Origin: JANPJV01 sp031425695
GTDB taxonomy: Bacteria > Pseudomonadota > Gammaproteobacteria > Xanthomonadales > SZUA-5
Length of the DNA stretch: 49,499 nucleotides
Assembly (NCBI GenBank): GCA_031425695.1
Contig: JANPJV010000224.1
Coordinates: 1 to 49,499 of the forward strand
Reading direction: 5' to 3'
Below the pieces are notes generated by a model. It was not told the DNA's origin. It worked only from the letters and a program-made list of their open reading frames with translations, and did no database searches. Of this stretch, positions 7,045-16,600 are shown piece by piece (the first letter of the stretch is position 1; every line of letters begins with the position of its first letter). The position numbers and the translations under genes were made by a program.

Positions 7045-8955
7045 TCACTGGCAGCTGCTGGCAAGGAAGCCGGCGCCGCGCCGGGTGTTTCCGGCGCAGG
7101 TCAGCGCGGCGGCGCCGACGCAGACACTACCGTCGAGATGCGAGGAAAAGACCTCGATGGCGCCGCCCGAGCCGGCCACGGTGCAGTTGGAAGTCGCGGG
7201 CGGGCTGGGGCTCAGCACTTCCAGCGTGGAATTCAGCACGCGGATATCGGACGATCCAAAAAACGTGGACACGGCTGCATTGGCTCCGGCATCGGCGCTG
7301 CGCAGCACGCGGATGGTCGAGCCGACGATGCGCGCCGCGCCCTCGCCGCGGTAGCCGATGGTATTGGCGGACGCATCGGCAGGGTCGACGTTGCTGACCT
7401 GCAGGCTCACCTGGTCGAGCACCAGTTCGCCCGGCTGCAGGGCGGTATCGAGATCGCGCGCCACGCCCTGGCACCGATTCCCGCTGCCCGCGGAACACTC
7501 GATGTCGATCTTTGCTTGCGTGATCCGGGGAGCCGCATCGACGGCGCGGATGCCGTAGATGCCGCCGAAGCCGAGCGAGCCCACCTGCATGGCCTTGATC
7601 TGCATCGTGAATTTGTTGATCGACACCACCTTCGGCGCCGGGTTCTGCGCCGTGGGCTGGTAATTGATGCGTGCACCGGTCACATTCTGAACGCGTACGT
7701 CCTCGATCACCATGCTGCCGCCGTCGACCAGGATATCGGCGCCCTCGATGCGCAGGCCGTCGACTAGCGACAACGGCTTGGTCGATATCGAGCCGTCGCC
7801 GCCGATGGCGATGACAGGATTGACCAGCGTTGCGCCTTGGCCCAGCGCCGAGTGGAATACCCGTATGCCGTACACGCTGTCGGCCGTGGTGTTGGACTGG
7901 ACGAACACCTTGATGTTGTTCCACGGACCGCCGCCCGCGAGGTACGCGCCGCCGACGCCACGCATACCGCCACCCGCGAAGTAGCCACCGCGAACGCCGA
8001 GTGCGCCGCCGCTCGCGAACAGGGTCAGGCCGTCGATGGTCGGACCCACGGCATTGAGGGCGTTGCCGCAATCGGCACGAATGCCGAAGCTGTAATTGCC
8101 GCCCTCGCCGCGGCCGGTGACATTGACCAGGCGCGAGTTGATGGTGCAGAAGTAAATGCCGTGCCGGGCCCCGGTGGTGCCTGGCGCGGCACTACTCTCG
8201 CCGGTGACATTCTCCAGCGAGACATTGCCGGCCCGCCCGCCGTTCGGGTTGCCGGCACCGATGCCATAGCTGTAGTCGTTGTCGGTCGGCGGGATACCGG
8301 TATTGCGTGCCGTGAGCCGGCGGACGTGCGAATCGGACGCCAGCAGCAAGGTGCCGTTCGCGAACGACGAGTCGATGATCGTGGCGTTCTGGCCGGCGCC
8401 AATGAGCGTGACGAACGACGGCAGGTTCAGGCGCTGGTTGCCGAGGTCGTACAAGCCGGCATCGAGTTCCAGCACCATCGGGTTCAGTGCCGAAGCGCCC
8501 GCCAAGCGCGGCAGCGCCGCCAGCAGGGCCGCTCCGTTCTCCGTCCGCGTGCCCTCCGCGGAGACGACGATGGTACTCACCTTGGTTCCGGCGGCGCGCA
8601 ACGCAAACGGCGCCGCCGTGAGCGCCGGTCGCGGCACCATTTCGGCGTCGCCGGCGACCTGTATGCCGAGATATAGCTGCCGGCCCCAGATGGTGCTCGG
8701 CAACGGCGTGACTGCGCCGAGCTCGACGGCGAGATTTCCGCCATCGACCGGCACCGCGCTCTGGGTTTCGCTCCAGAGCACCGCGCCGCCGCTCGCCACG
8801 TCGTACAGCCGGAAACTGATGTTGAGGTTGGCGGTGATCGGCAAGCCACTCGCGTTCGCGAGCCGGCCCTGATAGCCGAGGCGGCTGGGGGCGGCAGCGT
8901 CGACTACCGCAATGCAGAGCAGCCAAAGCACCAGGCATGACAGGTAACGCGGCAT
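7045..8955 (-). CDS. Secreted right-handed beta-helix protein
   Basis: 636 residues with a signal peptide (MPRYLSCLVLWLLCIAVVDA). Residues about 26-125 form the N-terminal domain often found on fibre-like bacterial surface proteins: GYQGRLANASGLPI, FRLYDVASGG, LWSETQ, then MVPRPALTAAPFALRA. The remainder is rich in short Val/Ile/Asn/Gly strands typical of a pectate-lyase-like parallel beta-helix (MVLELDAGLYDLGNQRLNLP, TLIGAGQNATIIDSSFANG). The protein ends with Cys-containing segments and lacks the GFE tail; its small downstream partner carries it. A motif shared with the protease promoter region lies 54-85 bp upstream. A carbohydrate- or surface-binding role is inference. Confidence 0.8.
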   Translation of the reverse strand: MPRYLSCLVLWLLCIAVVDAAAPSRLGYQGRLANASGLPITANLNISFRLYDVASGGAVLWSETQSAVPVDGGNLAVELGAVTPLPSTIWGRQLYLGIQVAGDAEMVPRPALTAAPFALRAAGTKVSTIVVSAEGTRTENGAALLAALPRLAGASALNPMVLELDAGLYDLGNQRLNLPSFVTLIGAGQNATIIDSSFANGTLLLASDSHVRRLTARNTGIPPTDNDYSYGIGAGNPNGGRAGNVSLENVTGESSAAPGTTGARHGIYFCTINSRLVNVTGRGEGGNYSFGIRADCGNALNAVGPTIDGLTLFASGGALGVRGGYFAGGGMRGVGGAYLAGGGPWNNIKVFVQSNTTADSVYGIRVFHSALGQGATLVNPVIAIGGDGSISTKPLSLVDGLRIEGADILVDGGSMVIEDVRVQNVTGARINYQPTAQNPAPKVVSINKFTMQIKAMQVGSLGFGGIYGIRAVDAAPRITQAKIDIECSAGSGNRCQGVARDLDTALQPGELVLDQVSLQVSNVDPADASANTIGYRGEGAARIVGSTIRVLRSADAGANAAVSTFFGSSDIRVLNSTLEVLSPSPPATSNCTVAGSGGAIEVFSSHLDGSVCVGAAALTCAGNTRRGAGFLASSCQ

Positions 8956-9008
8956 GGTTGAGAGTCCGGTCAGCGAGCTGCCAACTGTCTATCGGATGAG
9001 CGGCCGTG

Positions 9009-9040
9009 AGGACACTGAAAATTTCGGATTTTTTCTGAAA
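9009..9040. promoter_or_regulatory. 32-bp motif shared with 22784-22815
   Basis: The stretch contains CACTGAAAATTTC and TTTCTGAA in the same spacing as the copy at 22784-22815; 27 of 32 bases agree. On the minus strand it reads as repeated TTCAG/TTCNGAAA units upstream of the beta-helix gene. Both copies lie between divergent genes and upstream of a secreted-protein gene, so a shared operator or promoter is likely. Confidence 0.55.
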
Positions 9041-9222
9041 GCCTGTCGTGACGCGGCGGACCGGCACTCCACCGCATCTGAAATGTTTTGCGACGAGGCT
9101 GATGGCGGCCAGGAAGCGACCACATGAGGCGGCGTGATGCCGGCGCGAGACATCCGTGCGCCCTGTATGTGCTATGCGCGATTGAGTAGTCTCGACGCCC
9201 GTCATCGCCGCTGCCTAACGCC

Positions 9223-10356
9223 ATGGCTCGAACGCGCATCATCGAAGGCAACTGGAACTGCAGTTCGTGCGGCGCCAAGGGCATCCTGGCGCGGCACAAG
9301 TCGTGCCCGACCTGCGGGTCGCCGCGCGAGGCGGGCGGTGCCGAATCGACATTCGATTTCGGGGCGGCGAACGCGAAGGGCGGGCTGGAACGCGAGGCCG
9401 TCACCGAGATCGCAGGCTTAAGCCTCGCGGCGGCCGGTGTCGACTGGTTCTGCAGCTATTGCGGCGCGTCCAATCGCGGCGACGATGCGGCCTGCCGGAC
9501 GTGCGGCGCGACGCGTGTGGACGCCGCCGCCGCAGTCGGGCCGCCAGCCCCGCCGGTGCGTGGCGGGCGCTGGAAGAAGCTGATCTTGGCTATCGTGGTG
9601 ACCTTCTCCGGGTGCATGGGCTGGGGCTATTGGTTGCTGCAGACCCGTGACTATGAGGGCGTGGTCCAGTCGGTGTCGTGGGAGCGCACGCTCACGCGCC
9701 AGGCGTTCACGTCCGTGCAGCGGCGCGGGTGGCGCGACCAATTGCAGGAGCGCGCGACAATCCTGCCAGTCAAGGGGCTCGGCGAGTTCGTCGGCACCGA
9801 CAACATCCGCGATTGTGTCGAGAAACAACGCGGTACCCGCCAGGTGGCCGTCGGCACCAAGCAGGTCTGCACAACCAAGTCGCGCAGCGTTGCCTGTGGC
9901 AGCCACGAATCATGCTCTACGCGCGATCTTGGCAATGGGTACGCGGAGGAGGTCTGCAGCGATGTCACCGACTACTGCAGTGAGAGCTATGAGGACTGCA
10001 GGGACGAGACGCAATACCGCACCGATCCGGTGTTCGCCCAGGAATGTGCTTACAGCACGTATGAATGGCAGCAACTCGACCAGCGCAGCGCGCGCGGAGG
10101 CAGCGAGCCGCCGGTTTGGCCCGAACTGGCGGTCGAGGGCGAACTCGAGCGACTGGTCCCAGCCGAGCGCTATGAGGTGGTGCTCGAGTATCAGGATGAC
10201 GGCTTGCACAGTGCGCGCTTCCATCCTGTCGACGCCGCCGACTTCGCGCAGTGGCCCCTCGGCCGCAAGCTCACCCTTGTAGTCCAGAACAGCGGCAAGC
10301 TGGTCGGCATCCGCGAGGGCGACAAGACCCTGCCCGTCGAGGCGGCGAAACCCTAG
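9223..10356 (+). CDS. Membrane protein with two N-terminal RanBP2-type zinc ribbons
   Basis: 377 residues. Two W-x-C-x2-C ... C-x2-C modules are visible: WNCSSCGAKG with KSCPTCGSPR (residues about 11-34), and WFCSYCGASNRGDDAACRTCG (two halves at about 76-97). This is the RanBP2/zinc-ribbon pattern. One transmembrane segment follows at about 116-138 (KLILAIVVTFSGCMGWGYWL). The C-terminal 230 residues carry about a dozen Cys (CVEKQRG, QVCTTKSRSVACGSHESC, VCSDVTDYCSESYEDC), suggesting disulfides in the periplasm, so the zinc fingers would be cytoplasmic. Similar layouts occur in uncharacterised bacterial proteins. The gene is divergent from the beta-helix gene. Confidence 0.75.
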   Translation: MARTRIIEGNWNCSSCGAKGILARHKSCPTCGSPREAGGAESTFDFGAANAKGGLEREAVTEIAGLSLAAAGVDWFCSYCGASNRGDDAACRTCGATRVDAAAAVGPPAPPVRGGRWKKLILAIVVTFSGCMGWGYWLLQTRDYEGVVQSVSWERTLTRQAFTSVQRRGWRDQLQERATILPVKGLGEFVGTDNIRDCVEKQRGTRQVAVGTKQVCTTKSRSVACGSHESCSTRDLGNGYAEEVCSDVTDYCSESYEDCRDETQYRTDPVFAQECAYSTYEWQQLDQRSARGGSEPPVWPELAVEGELERLVPAERYEVVLEYQDDGLHSARFHPVDAADFAQWPLGRKLTLVVQNSGKLVGIREGDKTLPVEAAKP

Positions 10357-10701
10357 CGATCGTGAGCCCTGCGCTTTCCGGCAGGAACGAGATGGGACGA
10401 CACGGAACGTTCGCAACCAGGGTGAACCGCAAGCGTTTCGTCGCCTCGTCGCTCGAAATCTTCCGCTTATGGCAGGCGCCTCGAGTCCGAAGGATCGTTC
10501 GGACTCGATCTCATGCGTGCAACGCAAGTGTGCGGCAGCAAGCGACAACAACACGGGACACGTATGGACGCCTCCCGTCATGCCGCCCGCGACCGTACTG
10601 CCACAGGCGGTGTTCGACGACGGCTTCGGGTAGCTGGTGCCTTCGTAGAGTGAGGCTTGCTCCACTGCTGTTGGCTCGTTGAGCACCTCAGCGACGCGAG
10701 G
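10357..10701. other. Intergenic region with hairpin and dispersed repeat
   Basis: A perfect 11-bp inverted repeat (TCGAGTCCGAA, loop GGATCG, TTCGGACTCGA) lies at 10481-10508. It has no T-tract, so it is more REP-like than a classical terminator. A copy of the dispersed repeat family is at 10555-10576. No gene is supported here. Confidence 0.6.
10555..10576 (-). repeat. Core of dispersed repeat family, inverted copy
   Basis: Contains ACACGTATGGACGCCTCCC, the reverse complement of the core found at 31222-31243 and, with changes, at 35918-35940 and 40452-40474. The ends GGGA and TCCC can pair, as in REP-like elements. Confidence 0.7.
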
Positions 10702-11043
10702 CTAACTGCCCCTTTCTACCGGAAGTGCCGCACCGACCCAGCCGGTGATTCCGGCTGACATCACGCTGACGTTCTCGTAGCCCAGCGCCCTGGCGCGCCT
10801 GGCGGCGTTCGGGGCTTTGCGGCATAAGTACCCGGAGCAGTAGAAGACCAGCGCCGTGTGCTGGTCCGCGGGCAAGTCGCTGGCCTTGAATGCCGTGGGG
10901 TCCAGGTTGAGCGCGCCGGGGACGCGCGCGGCGAGCCAGCGTGAGCGATCGTTGACATCGATGACCGTGACTTGTCCTGGCGCGAGCAAGGCCAGAACCT
11001 CATTGCAGGACACCGACTTCAACCCCATCAAGAGCGCGAACAT
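10702..11043 (-). CDS. Rhodanese-like sulfurtransferase
   Basis: 113 residues forming a single rhodanese domain: VTVIDVNDRSRWLAARVPGA (the DvR-E-x-G-HIPGA region), then VFYCSGYLCRKAP with the catalytic-loop Cys at about residue 69, and the C-terminal GITGW motif. Single-domain rhodaneses move sulfane sulfur in the cytoplasm; the target here is unknown. The start codon overlaps the stop of the upstream sigma-factor gene (TGATG), implying translational coupling and a shared function or control. Confidence 0.9.
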   Translation of the reverse strand: MFALLMGLKSVSCNEVLALLAPGQVTVIDVNDRSRWLAARVPGALNLDPTAFKASDLPADQHTALVFYCSGYLCRKAPNAARRARALGYENVSVMSAGITGWVGAALPVERGS

Positions 11044-12053
11044 CAGCGGCCTCCTCGATCACCGGCGTCATTCGTGGGCCGATGTCGTCGCTGGATCTGG
11101 ATGCGTCGAATGGCCAGCCAAAAAATCGCCAACGAGTAGACGGCTGCCACCAGCATTGTGGTGGTGCGGGACCAGTCAGCGTGCTTCGCCCATGACAGCA
11201 TCCCGACGTAGCTTGCCATCAGTGCTGCGTAGACGATTCCGTGCAGCAGGAGCGACCGGTACTCGACTGGGTTGCGAGCTTTCTTGAGGTACAGACGCAC
11301 CTCGAAAGTGACTGCAGCGAGCACCACGCCAAGCGCGGCAACGACGCTGCCAAGGGTGCCGAGCAACCACTTGCCGGCCGAGCCTGCTGCCGCGGCGCCA
11401 GTGGCATGGGCGACGCCGGGCCCGGCTGCCAATGGGGCGAGCACCGCCCACGTGAAGGCAATGCCGGGCGCACTGCGCAACGCCGCGTCGCCAACCGCTT
11501 GCAGGAGCTCGGCATGCAGGCCGTCCCGGGCGCGTTGCAGACGCTTGCGCACGGCGCCGTCGCTCATCCCGAGCAGCTCGGCAACCTTGCGACTGCTTTG
11601 GCCCTCTCGGTAGAACAACAGAAGCACCTCGCGACTGCCCTCCGGGATCTCATCCAGCGCACGTGCGAGCAGCTCGCGTTGCTCCGCTCGCCGGTGCGCG
11701 TCATCGGGGTCGGAACTGTCTGCCATCGCGGCGGAACGCGGGTCGTTGTCGTCCAGCGGGATTTCGGCATAGCGGCGTTTGCGTACTTGGTCGATCGCGC
11801 GGTTGCGCGCCACTTGCCGCAGCCACGGCATGAAGCTGTCGCGATGGCTCATCGCCCCCAGTTTCTGCCATGCGATCAGGAAGGTTTCCTGCGCAATGTC
11901 CTCGCTGAGCGGGACGTCCCGCGTGATCGCAAGCGCGACGCTTGCGACCATGCGCTGGGTGGCGCGGACCAGCCGTGCAAACGCGTCGTGATCACCGCGC
12001 TGGGCGGCCGGGAAATCAGATTCGAGGAGGGCATCAAGTGCTGCGGTCGTCAT
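11043..12053 (-). CDS. ECF sigma factor fused to a C-terminal membrane domain
   Basis: 336 residues. The N-terminal half is a normal ECF sigma factor: region 2 at about 20-85 (FARLVRATQRMVASVA, SEDIAQETFLIAWQKLG, ARNRAIDQVRKRR) and region 4 at about 130-180 (SREVLLLFYREGQSSRKVAE, LLGMSDGAVRKRLQRARDGL). The C-terminal half has about four hydrophobic segments (near 195-215, 225-250, 265-285 and 295-315), the last followed by a basic tail. An ECF factor that is itself membrane-embedded could be controlled without a separate anti-sigma factor; none is encoded next door. The downstream rhodanese gene overlaps its stop. Confidence 0.88.
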   Translation of the reverse strand: MTTAALDALLESDFPAAQRGDHDAFARLVRATQRMVASVALAITRDVPLSEDIAQETFLIAWQKLGAMSHRDSFMPWLRQVARNRAIDQVRKRRYAEIPLDDNDPRSAAMADSSDPDDAHRRAEQRELLARALDEIPEGSREVLLLFYREGQSSRKVAELLGMSDGAVRKRLQRARDGLHAELLQAVGDAALRSAPGIAFTWAVLAPLAAGPGVAHATGAAAAGSAGKWLLGTLGSVVAALGVVLAAVTFEVRLYLKKARNPVEYRSLLLHGIVYAALMASYVGMLSWAKHADWSRTTTMLVAAVYSLAIFWLAIRRIQIQRRHRPTNDAGDRGGR

Positions 12054-12293
12054 GGTCGTCGCCGTGGTCGGGTATCAGCTATACGATCGAGCGCGGCGGA
12101 TGTGACATGCGGCGAGGACAGCCCGAGACTACTCCCGCGCCGCTGATCGCTTGCCGAATGCTCGGCTTGTCGTCGCCCTGGCAGCGGGCAACCGGTCCTG
12201 CCTGATTTCGTCCGGTCAATCGACGCCTTGCGGTATGCCTCGCGTTCCGAGCGTCGGAGCTGCGCTACGTCTGCAGCGTGTCCGACGCGTGTG

Positions 12294-12512
12294 ATGACGG
12301 AAGTCCGCTACTTTGCGCTGGCAAATGAGCGCGCGGCGGCGCTGAAGGCGCTGACCCAGGCCATTGATCTGGGCGTCCGCGACCCGCTACTCGGCCGCGA
12401 TCCCGCCTTTGCCGAACTGCAGGGCGATCCAGCCTTCAAGGCGCAACTCACCCGCCTGACCGAGCTGATCAACATCGAACGCGCCAAGCTCGACATGGCG
12501 CCGTTGGCGTGA
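12294..12512 (+). pseudogene. C-terminal fragment of a TPR protein
   Basis: Reads YFALANERAAALKALTQAID, then LGVRDPLLGRDPAFAELQGD and PAFKAQL. This is the usual last TPR and tail of winged-helix/TPR regulators or kinases ('A-L ... G-x-RDP-x-L ... DP-x-F-x-x-L'). The N-terminal domains are absent and there is no ribosome site before the ATG at 12294. Probably a gene remnant; a short expressed protein cannot be excluded. Confidence 0.5.
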
Positions 12513-12597
12513 GCTGCCTCCAGGACCAGAAGCGCCGCGACGAATGCTGCGCGGCAACAGCAGCGCGTGCTTGCAGGTGGTTGAGATTGGACTGTCT

Positions 12598-12638
12598 CCA
12601 TACCTGTTAGTATGGGTTCCTGTACTCCGGAACCCATA
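12598..12638. promoter_or_regulatory. Palindromic operator before toxin-antitoxin pair
   Basis: A perfect 10-bp inverted repeat TATGGGTTCC-N8-GGAACCCATA occupies 12611-12638, ending seven bases before the antitoxin ATG. An overlapping shorter palindrome, CCATA-N8-TATGG, occupies 12598-12615 with the same spacer length. This spacing is typical of autorepression by VapB-like antitoxins. Confidence 0.8.
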
Positions 12639-12645
12639 TTCCCAC

Positions 12646-12903
12646 ATGAAAACGACGATCGAACTGCCCGATGACCTGTTTCTGCAGGCAAAACGCTTCG
12701 CGCTTGAGCGCGGCACCACGCTGAAGGCACTCTTCGAGAGCGGCTTGCGCAACACCCTCGCACAGCCTGGGCCGCAGCCTGCGGCGCCATACCGGCTTCC
12801 TGTCATCACGGCGATGAGCGCGCCATTGGCGGGACATCAACACATCAACGAAGTGATCGATCAGATGCGCAACGAGCAGCTGGATCAGATGCTGCGCCGA
12901 TGA
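12646..12903 (+). CDS. VapB-like antitoxin
   Basis: 85 residues. The ATG at 12646 gives MKTTIELPDDLFLQAKRFAL, the typical ribbon-helix-helix DNA-binding start of VapB-type antitoxins, then TTLKALFESGLRN. The C-terminal part (HINEVIDQMRNEQLDQMLRR) would bind and block the toxin. Its stop overlaps the toxin start (ATGA). The palindrome immediately upstream is the likely operator. In-frame upstream sequence is open, but the palindrome and family alignment favour this start. Confidence 0.85.
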   Translation: MKTTIELPDDLFLQAKRFALERGTTLKALFESGLRNTLAQPGPQPAAPYRLPVITAMSAPLAGHQHINEVIDQMRNEQLDQMLRR

Positions 12904-13352
12904 TCGCCATTGATACCAATATCCTGATCTACGCCCACGTGCCGAGCTTTGCCCAGCACGCGCTGGCCGCTGCTGCACTTGAAAACCTCGCCAACTCTGG
13001 CGCCAACTGGGCCGTACCGTGGCCATGTGCGCATGAGTTTTGTGCCGTGATCACGAACCAGAAATGGCGAAGCGATGCCCTAGATTCGGCCGCCGCGGTG
13101 GCCATTCTTCGCAGCTGGGAAGGCGCGCCGAACTTTCGCTTCCTGGGCGCCACGCATTCGCACCTGAACGTGTTTGCGCAAACGCTGTTGCTGTCGCAAG
13201 TAACCGGAGGACAGGTGCACGATGCGCGCATCGCAGCGACCTGCCTGGAACACAACGTGACCGAGTTGTGGAGTGCCGATCGCGATTTCTCGAGATTTCC
13301 CGGGTTGCGTACGCGGAATCCGCTGCGAGCTGATCCCAACGATTTGAAGTGA
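12900..13352 (+). CDS. VapC-like PIN-domain ribonuclease toxin
   Basis: 150 residues forming one PIN domain. Candidate metal-binding acids are Asp5 (MIAIDTNILIYA), Glu46 (WPCAHEFCAV), Asp108 (QVHDARIAA) and Asp127/129 (WSADRDFSRFPGL). Family members cut tRNA or other RNA when freed from their antitoxin; the target here is not predictable. Translation is coupled to the antitoxin by a 4-bp overlap. Confidence 0.9.
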   Translation: MIAIDTNILIYAHVPSFAQHALAAAALENLANSGANWAVPWPCAHEFCAVITNQKWRSDALDSAAAVAILRSWEGAPNFRFLGATHSHLNVFAQTLLLSQVTGGQVHDARIAATCLEHNVTELWSADRDFSRFPGLRTRNPLRADPNDLK

Positions 13353-13627
13353 CCCCGCGAGCAACCTTCCAGGAACGGAAGCTGCACGGGTGGGCCAGCT
13401 CCGTTACCTTGCTCAACGAACCCGTCTTTACCTGCTGAAGCGGATCGGTACTCGGACACGTATACGGCGTGTTGGGGGTGCGCTTGGATGTGCACCGCGC
13501 CAGTTGATCACGGCTTGGGGGACGGCCGCAGTCGAACGTGCTCGTGCGCGGCGAAGCCAACAACGCATCTCACGCTGAAAGCCCGACAGGCTGCTAGGCT
13601 GATGGTGGTCCCGCACTACGCCCGCTC

Positions 13628-16600
13628 ATGACCCGCTTTTACAGTTTCCTGTTCTACAAGCTCCCCGCCATCGCGTGTGCCATCGGACTTGGTGCCGCGC
13701 AGGCATTTGCCGCTGACCCCCTGCCGCCGTCGGCAAACGCCGAGATCGAGCGCGCGCGCGCCACACTCGAACGTGGCGGACTGAGTGAAGCGCAGGCCAG
13801 TACCGCCAGCGCAGCGCTGGACAGTGCAGCCGCGTTTGAGGACCAGGCGCAATCGGCGATCGATGCCAGTGGCGCGCTGCTTGAGGCAGTCGCCACGGCA
13901 AACCGCGAGCAGACTGGGCTGGAGCGAGCACTTGAGATATCGACGACCGATACGTTTCGCGCTTGGCGCAGCACGCTGCCGGCGAACATTGCTGGGGCTG
14001 AGCTCGAGACACGGCTCGAGGCGGAGCGCGCCGAGGTGCAGCGATTGCGCGCCGAGGTCAGCGACTTCAGGGGAGCGCTGAGCACGCAAAGTAGCAACGC
14101 CTTGGCGGACATCGAGCGCAACGCCGAGTTGCAGTTGCAGATCGAGGCACTGCAGCGAAGCCTGGATGCGCCGCCTGCCAATGGCAGTGATCTGCCACTG
14201 GCTGTACAGCAGGCACAACAAGCGACGCAGCGGGCCGAACTGCGCGCGTTGTCGGCCGAGCTTGCGCGGGGCACGCTGGATCGCGAAACCGCGCCTCTCC
14301 GGCGCACCCATCTGGAACTCAAATTGCGCCGAGCACAACGCGATCTCGGCGATCACGAGCAAAGGGTTGAAGTGCTGCAGGCGATCAGCAGCCTGCAGCA
14401 GACGGATTCACTGCAGCCATTGCTGGCTCGCCTGGAAGCCGAGGCGAAGGTACACGCCGAGGGCGACAGCCTGCTCCACCTCGCCGCCAAGGACACGCTG
14501 AGCTTGGGCCGCGACCTCGCTGCCACGACCCGGGCGCTGATCGAATTGCAGGAAGACGAATCCGCGCGCGCGAATGCGCGTGACGGCGTTGCCGCGGCAC
14601 TACGCGACACCCGCGCGCGTCTCGCAGTGGAGGGCCAGGACGATTCGCTGGGGCAGATTCTGGTCCTGGAACGGCGCCGTCTGGGCTCGCCCGACGTGGT
14701 CGCAAGACGGCTCGATGAAGTCCGTCAATCCTTGACCCGCGCGCGCCTGCAATTGATCGCACTGGCCGGGCAGCGCGTGGCCCTTGCCGACATCTCCGGC
14801 GCAGTCGTCAACGCTGTCGACAGCGTAGAGGCGGCGAGCGAAAGCGAGGCGGCTGACTTACGTTCCCAACTGCATACGCTACTTGGCGAACGCGCAGAGC
14901 TGTTGCCTCGCCTCGATATCGCATTGCAGCGCTACATCACCGCGCTCACGCTCGCCGAGAACACATTGCAGGCCCAACTGGTCGACATGCTGGCAGTGCG
15001 CGAGCTTCTTGATCGCCGCATCTACTGGATTCCCAGCAATGGCAGCATCGATCTCGCATGGATGAGTCGGGTGAGCGCCGGCTGGGCCGACCTGTTCAAG
15101 CCGGCTCGCTTTATGACCAGCATTGAACTGCTGCGTGAGCGCGTCATTTCGCACCCGCTGATCCCGTCGCTCATCGTGCTCGCATTCATCGCCCTGATGC
15201 TGGTGCGCGTGCGTGCTCAGGCGCTGACTGAACTCACCGTGCCACTCCTGCGCCGGCCGCAGGAGGACCGATATGCGCTCAGCTGGCAGGCATTGGCGGT
15301 TGCGATCGCGGCGTCACTGCCGTGGGCACTGCTGATCTGGGGGACCGGGCACGTGTTGATTTCTGTTGGCGAGCCCGGTCGCTTCAGCGATTCGCTCGGA
15401 CATTCATTGATCGCACTCTCAGGCAGCCTCCTGCTCCTCGAGTTCCTGCGCTTTCTGGTGGTCGAACACGGCCTCGCACATCTGCACTTCCGCTGGATGC
15501 GTGACCGCAGACAGGCGATTGCGCGCGCGGCGCCGCTGGCAATCCTCCTGCTCCTGCCGCTGCAGTTCGTGGTCGGCCTGGCCTTGATCCGCAACCAGGA
15601 ATTGGCCATCGACACGGCAGCACGCTGCGCCCTGATCGCATGCTGCGCAATCGTCGGATTCATGCTCTATCGGCTGCTGGCGCCCAATGCGTTGTGGGCG
15701 ACGCGCGGTGGCATGCCAGAGCCACGGCGATTACGCCAAATGCTGCGTATCGGCCTGCCTGTGCTGTTCTTCTATCTCGCGATGATGATCGTCAGCGGCT
15801 ATGTCTACAGCGGCGCGATCATTCTCAACTGCCTGTGGCTGACGCTCGGCACTGTCGCCGCCGTCGGCGTGATCCACGGCATGCTTTCACGCTGGTTCCT
15901 GCTCGGCGAACGACGGCTCGCAGCGAATCGCAGCGAGGCCCGCAAGCTGGCGGCCGCCCAGGAGGTCGCCAGTACCGGCAGCGACGAATCCGCCGCCGAT
16001 GTGAGCGAAGAAATGATCGCGCTTGAAACCGTCAACGTTCAAACCGGGCGCCTGTTGCGCGCGACCACCCTCGCGTTGTGGGTCGGCGGCCTGTATCTGG
16101 TCTGGTCGGAGGTGCTGCCGGCACTCGGGCGCCTGGATGAAACAGTCCTCTGGCACGTCGCCGGCAAGGCTGAAGACGGCAGTGCACTCAGCGAAGCAAT
16201 ATCGCTGCGCTCAGTGCTGCTCGGAGTACTGACCCTGATGCTGACCACCGTCGCAGCGCGCAACCTGCCGGGCCTGATGGAGCTGGGCATGCTCAGCCGG
16301 ACCAATATCAACCCGGCCAGCCGCTACGCCATCACCGCGATGAGCCGCTACGCCATCGTCATTGTTGGCTCGGTGATCGGTCTCGGATTGCTGGGACTGC
16401 GCTGGTCACAGCTGCAATGGATGGCTGCCGCGTTGTCCGTTGGCCTGGGCTTCGGCCTGCAGGAGATCTTCGCCAACTTCGTGTCCGGATTGATCCTGTT
16501 GTCCGAACGACCCTTCCGGGTTGGCGACATCATCACCATCGCGGACCAGACGGGCACGGTGACGCGCATTAGCACCCGCGCGACAACTTTGCTCGACTTC

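Noticed and set aside
8192..9205. A 337-codon minus-strand frame upstream of and overlapping the beta-helix gene
   Set aside because: Arg-rich and out of frame with the clearly homologous beta-helix protein; composition typical of a shadow.
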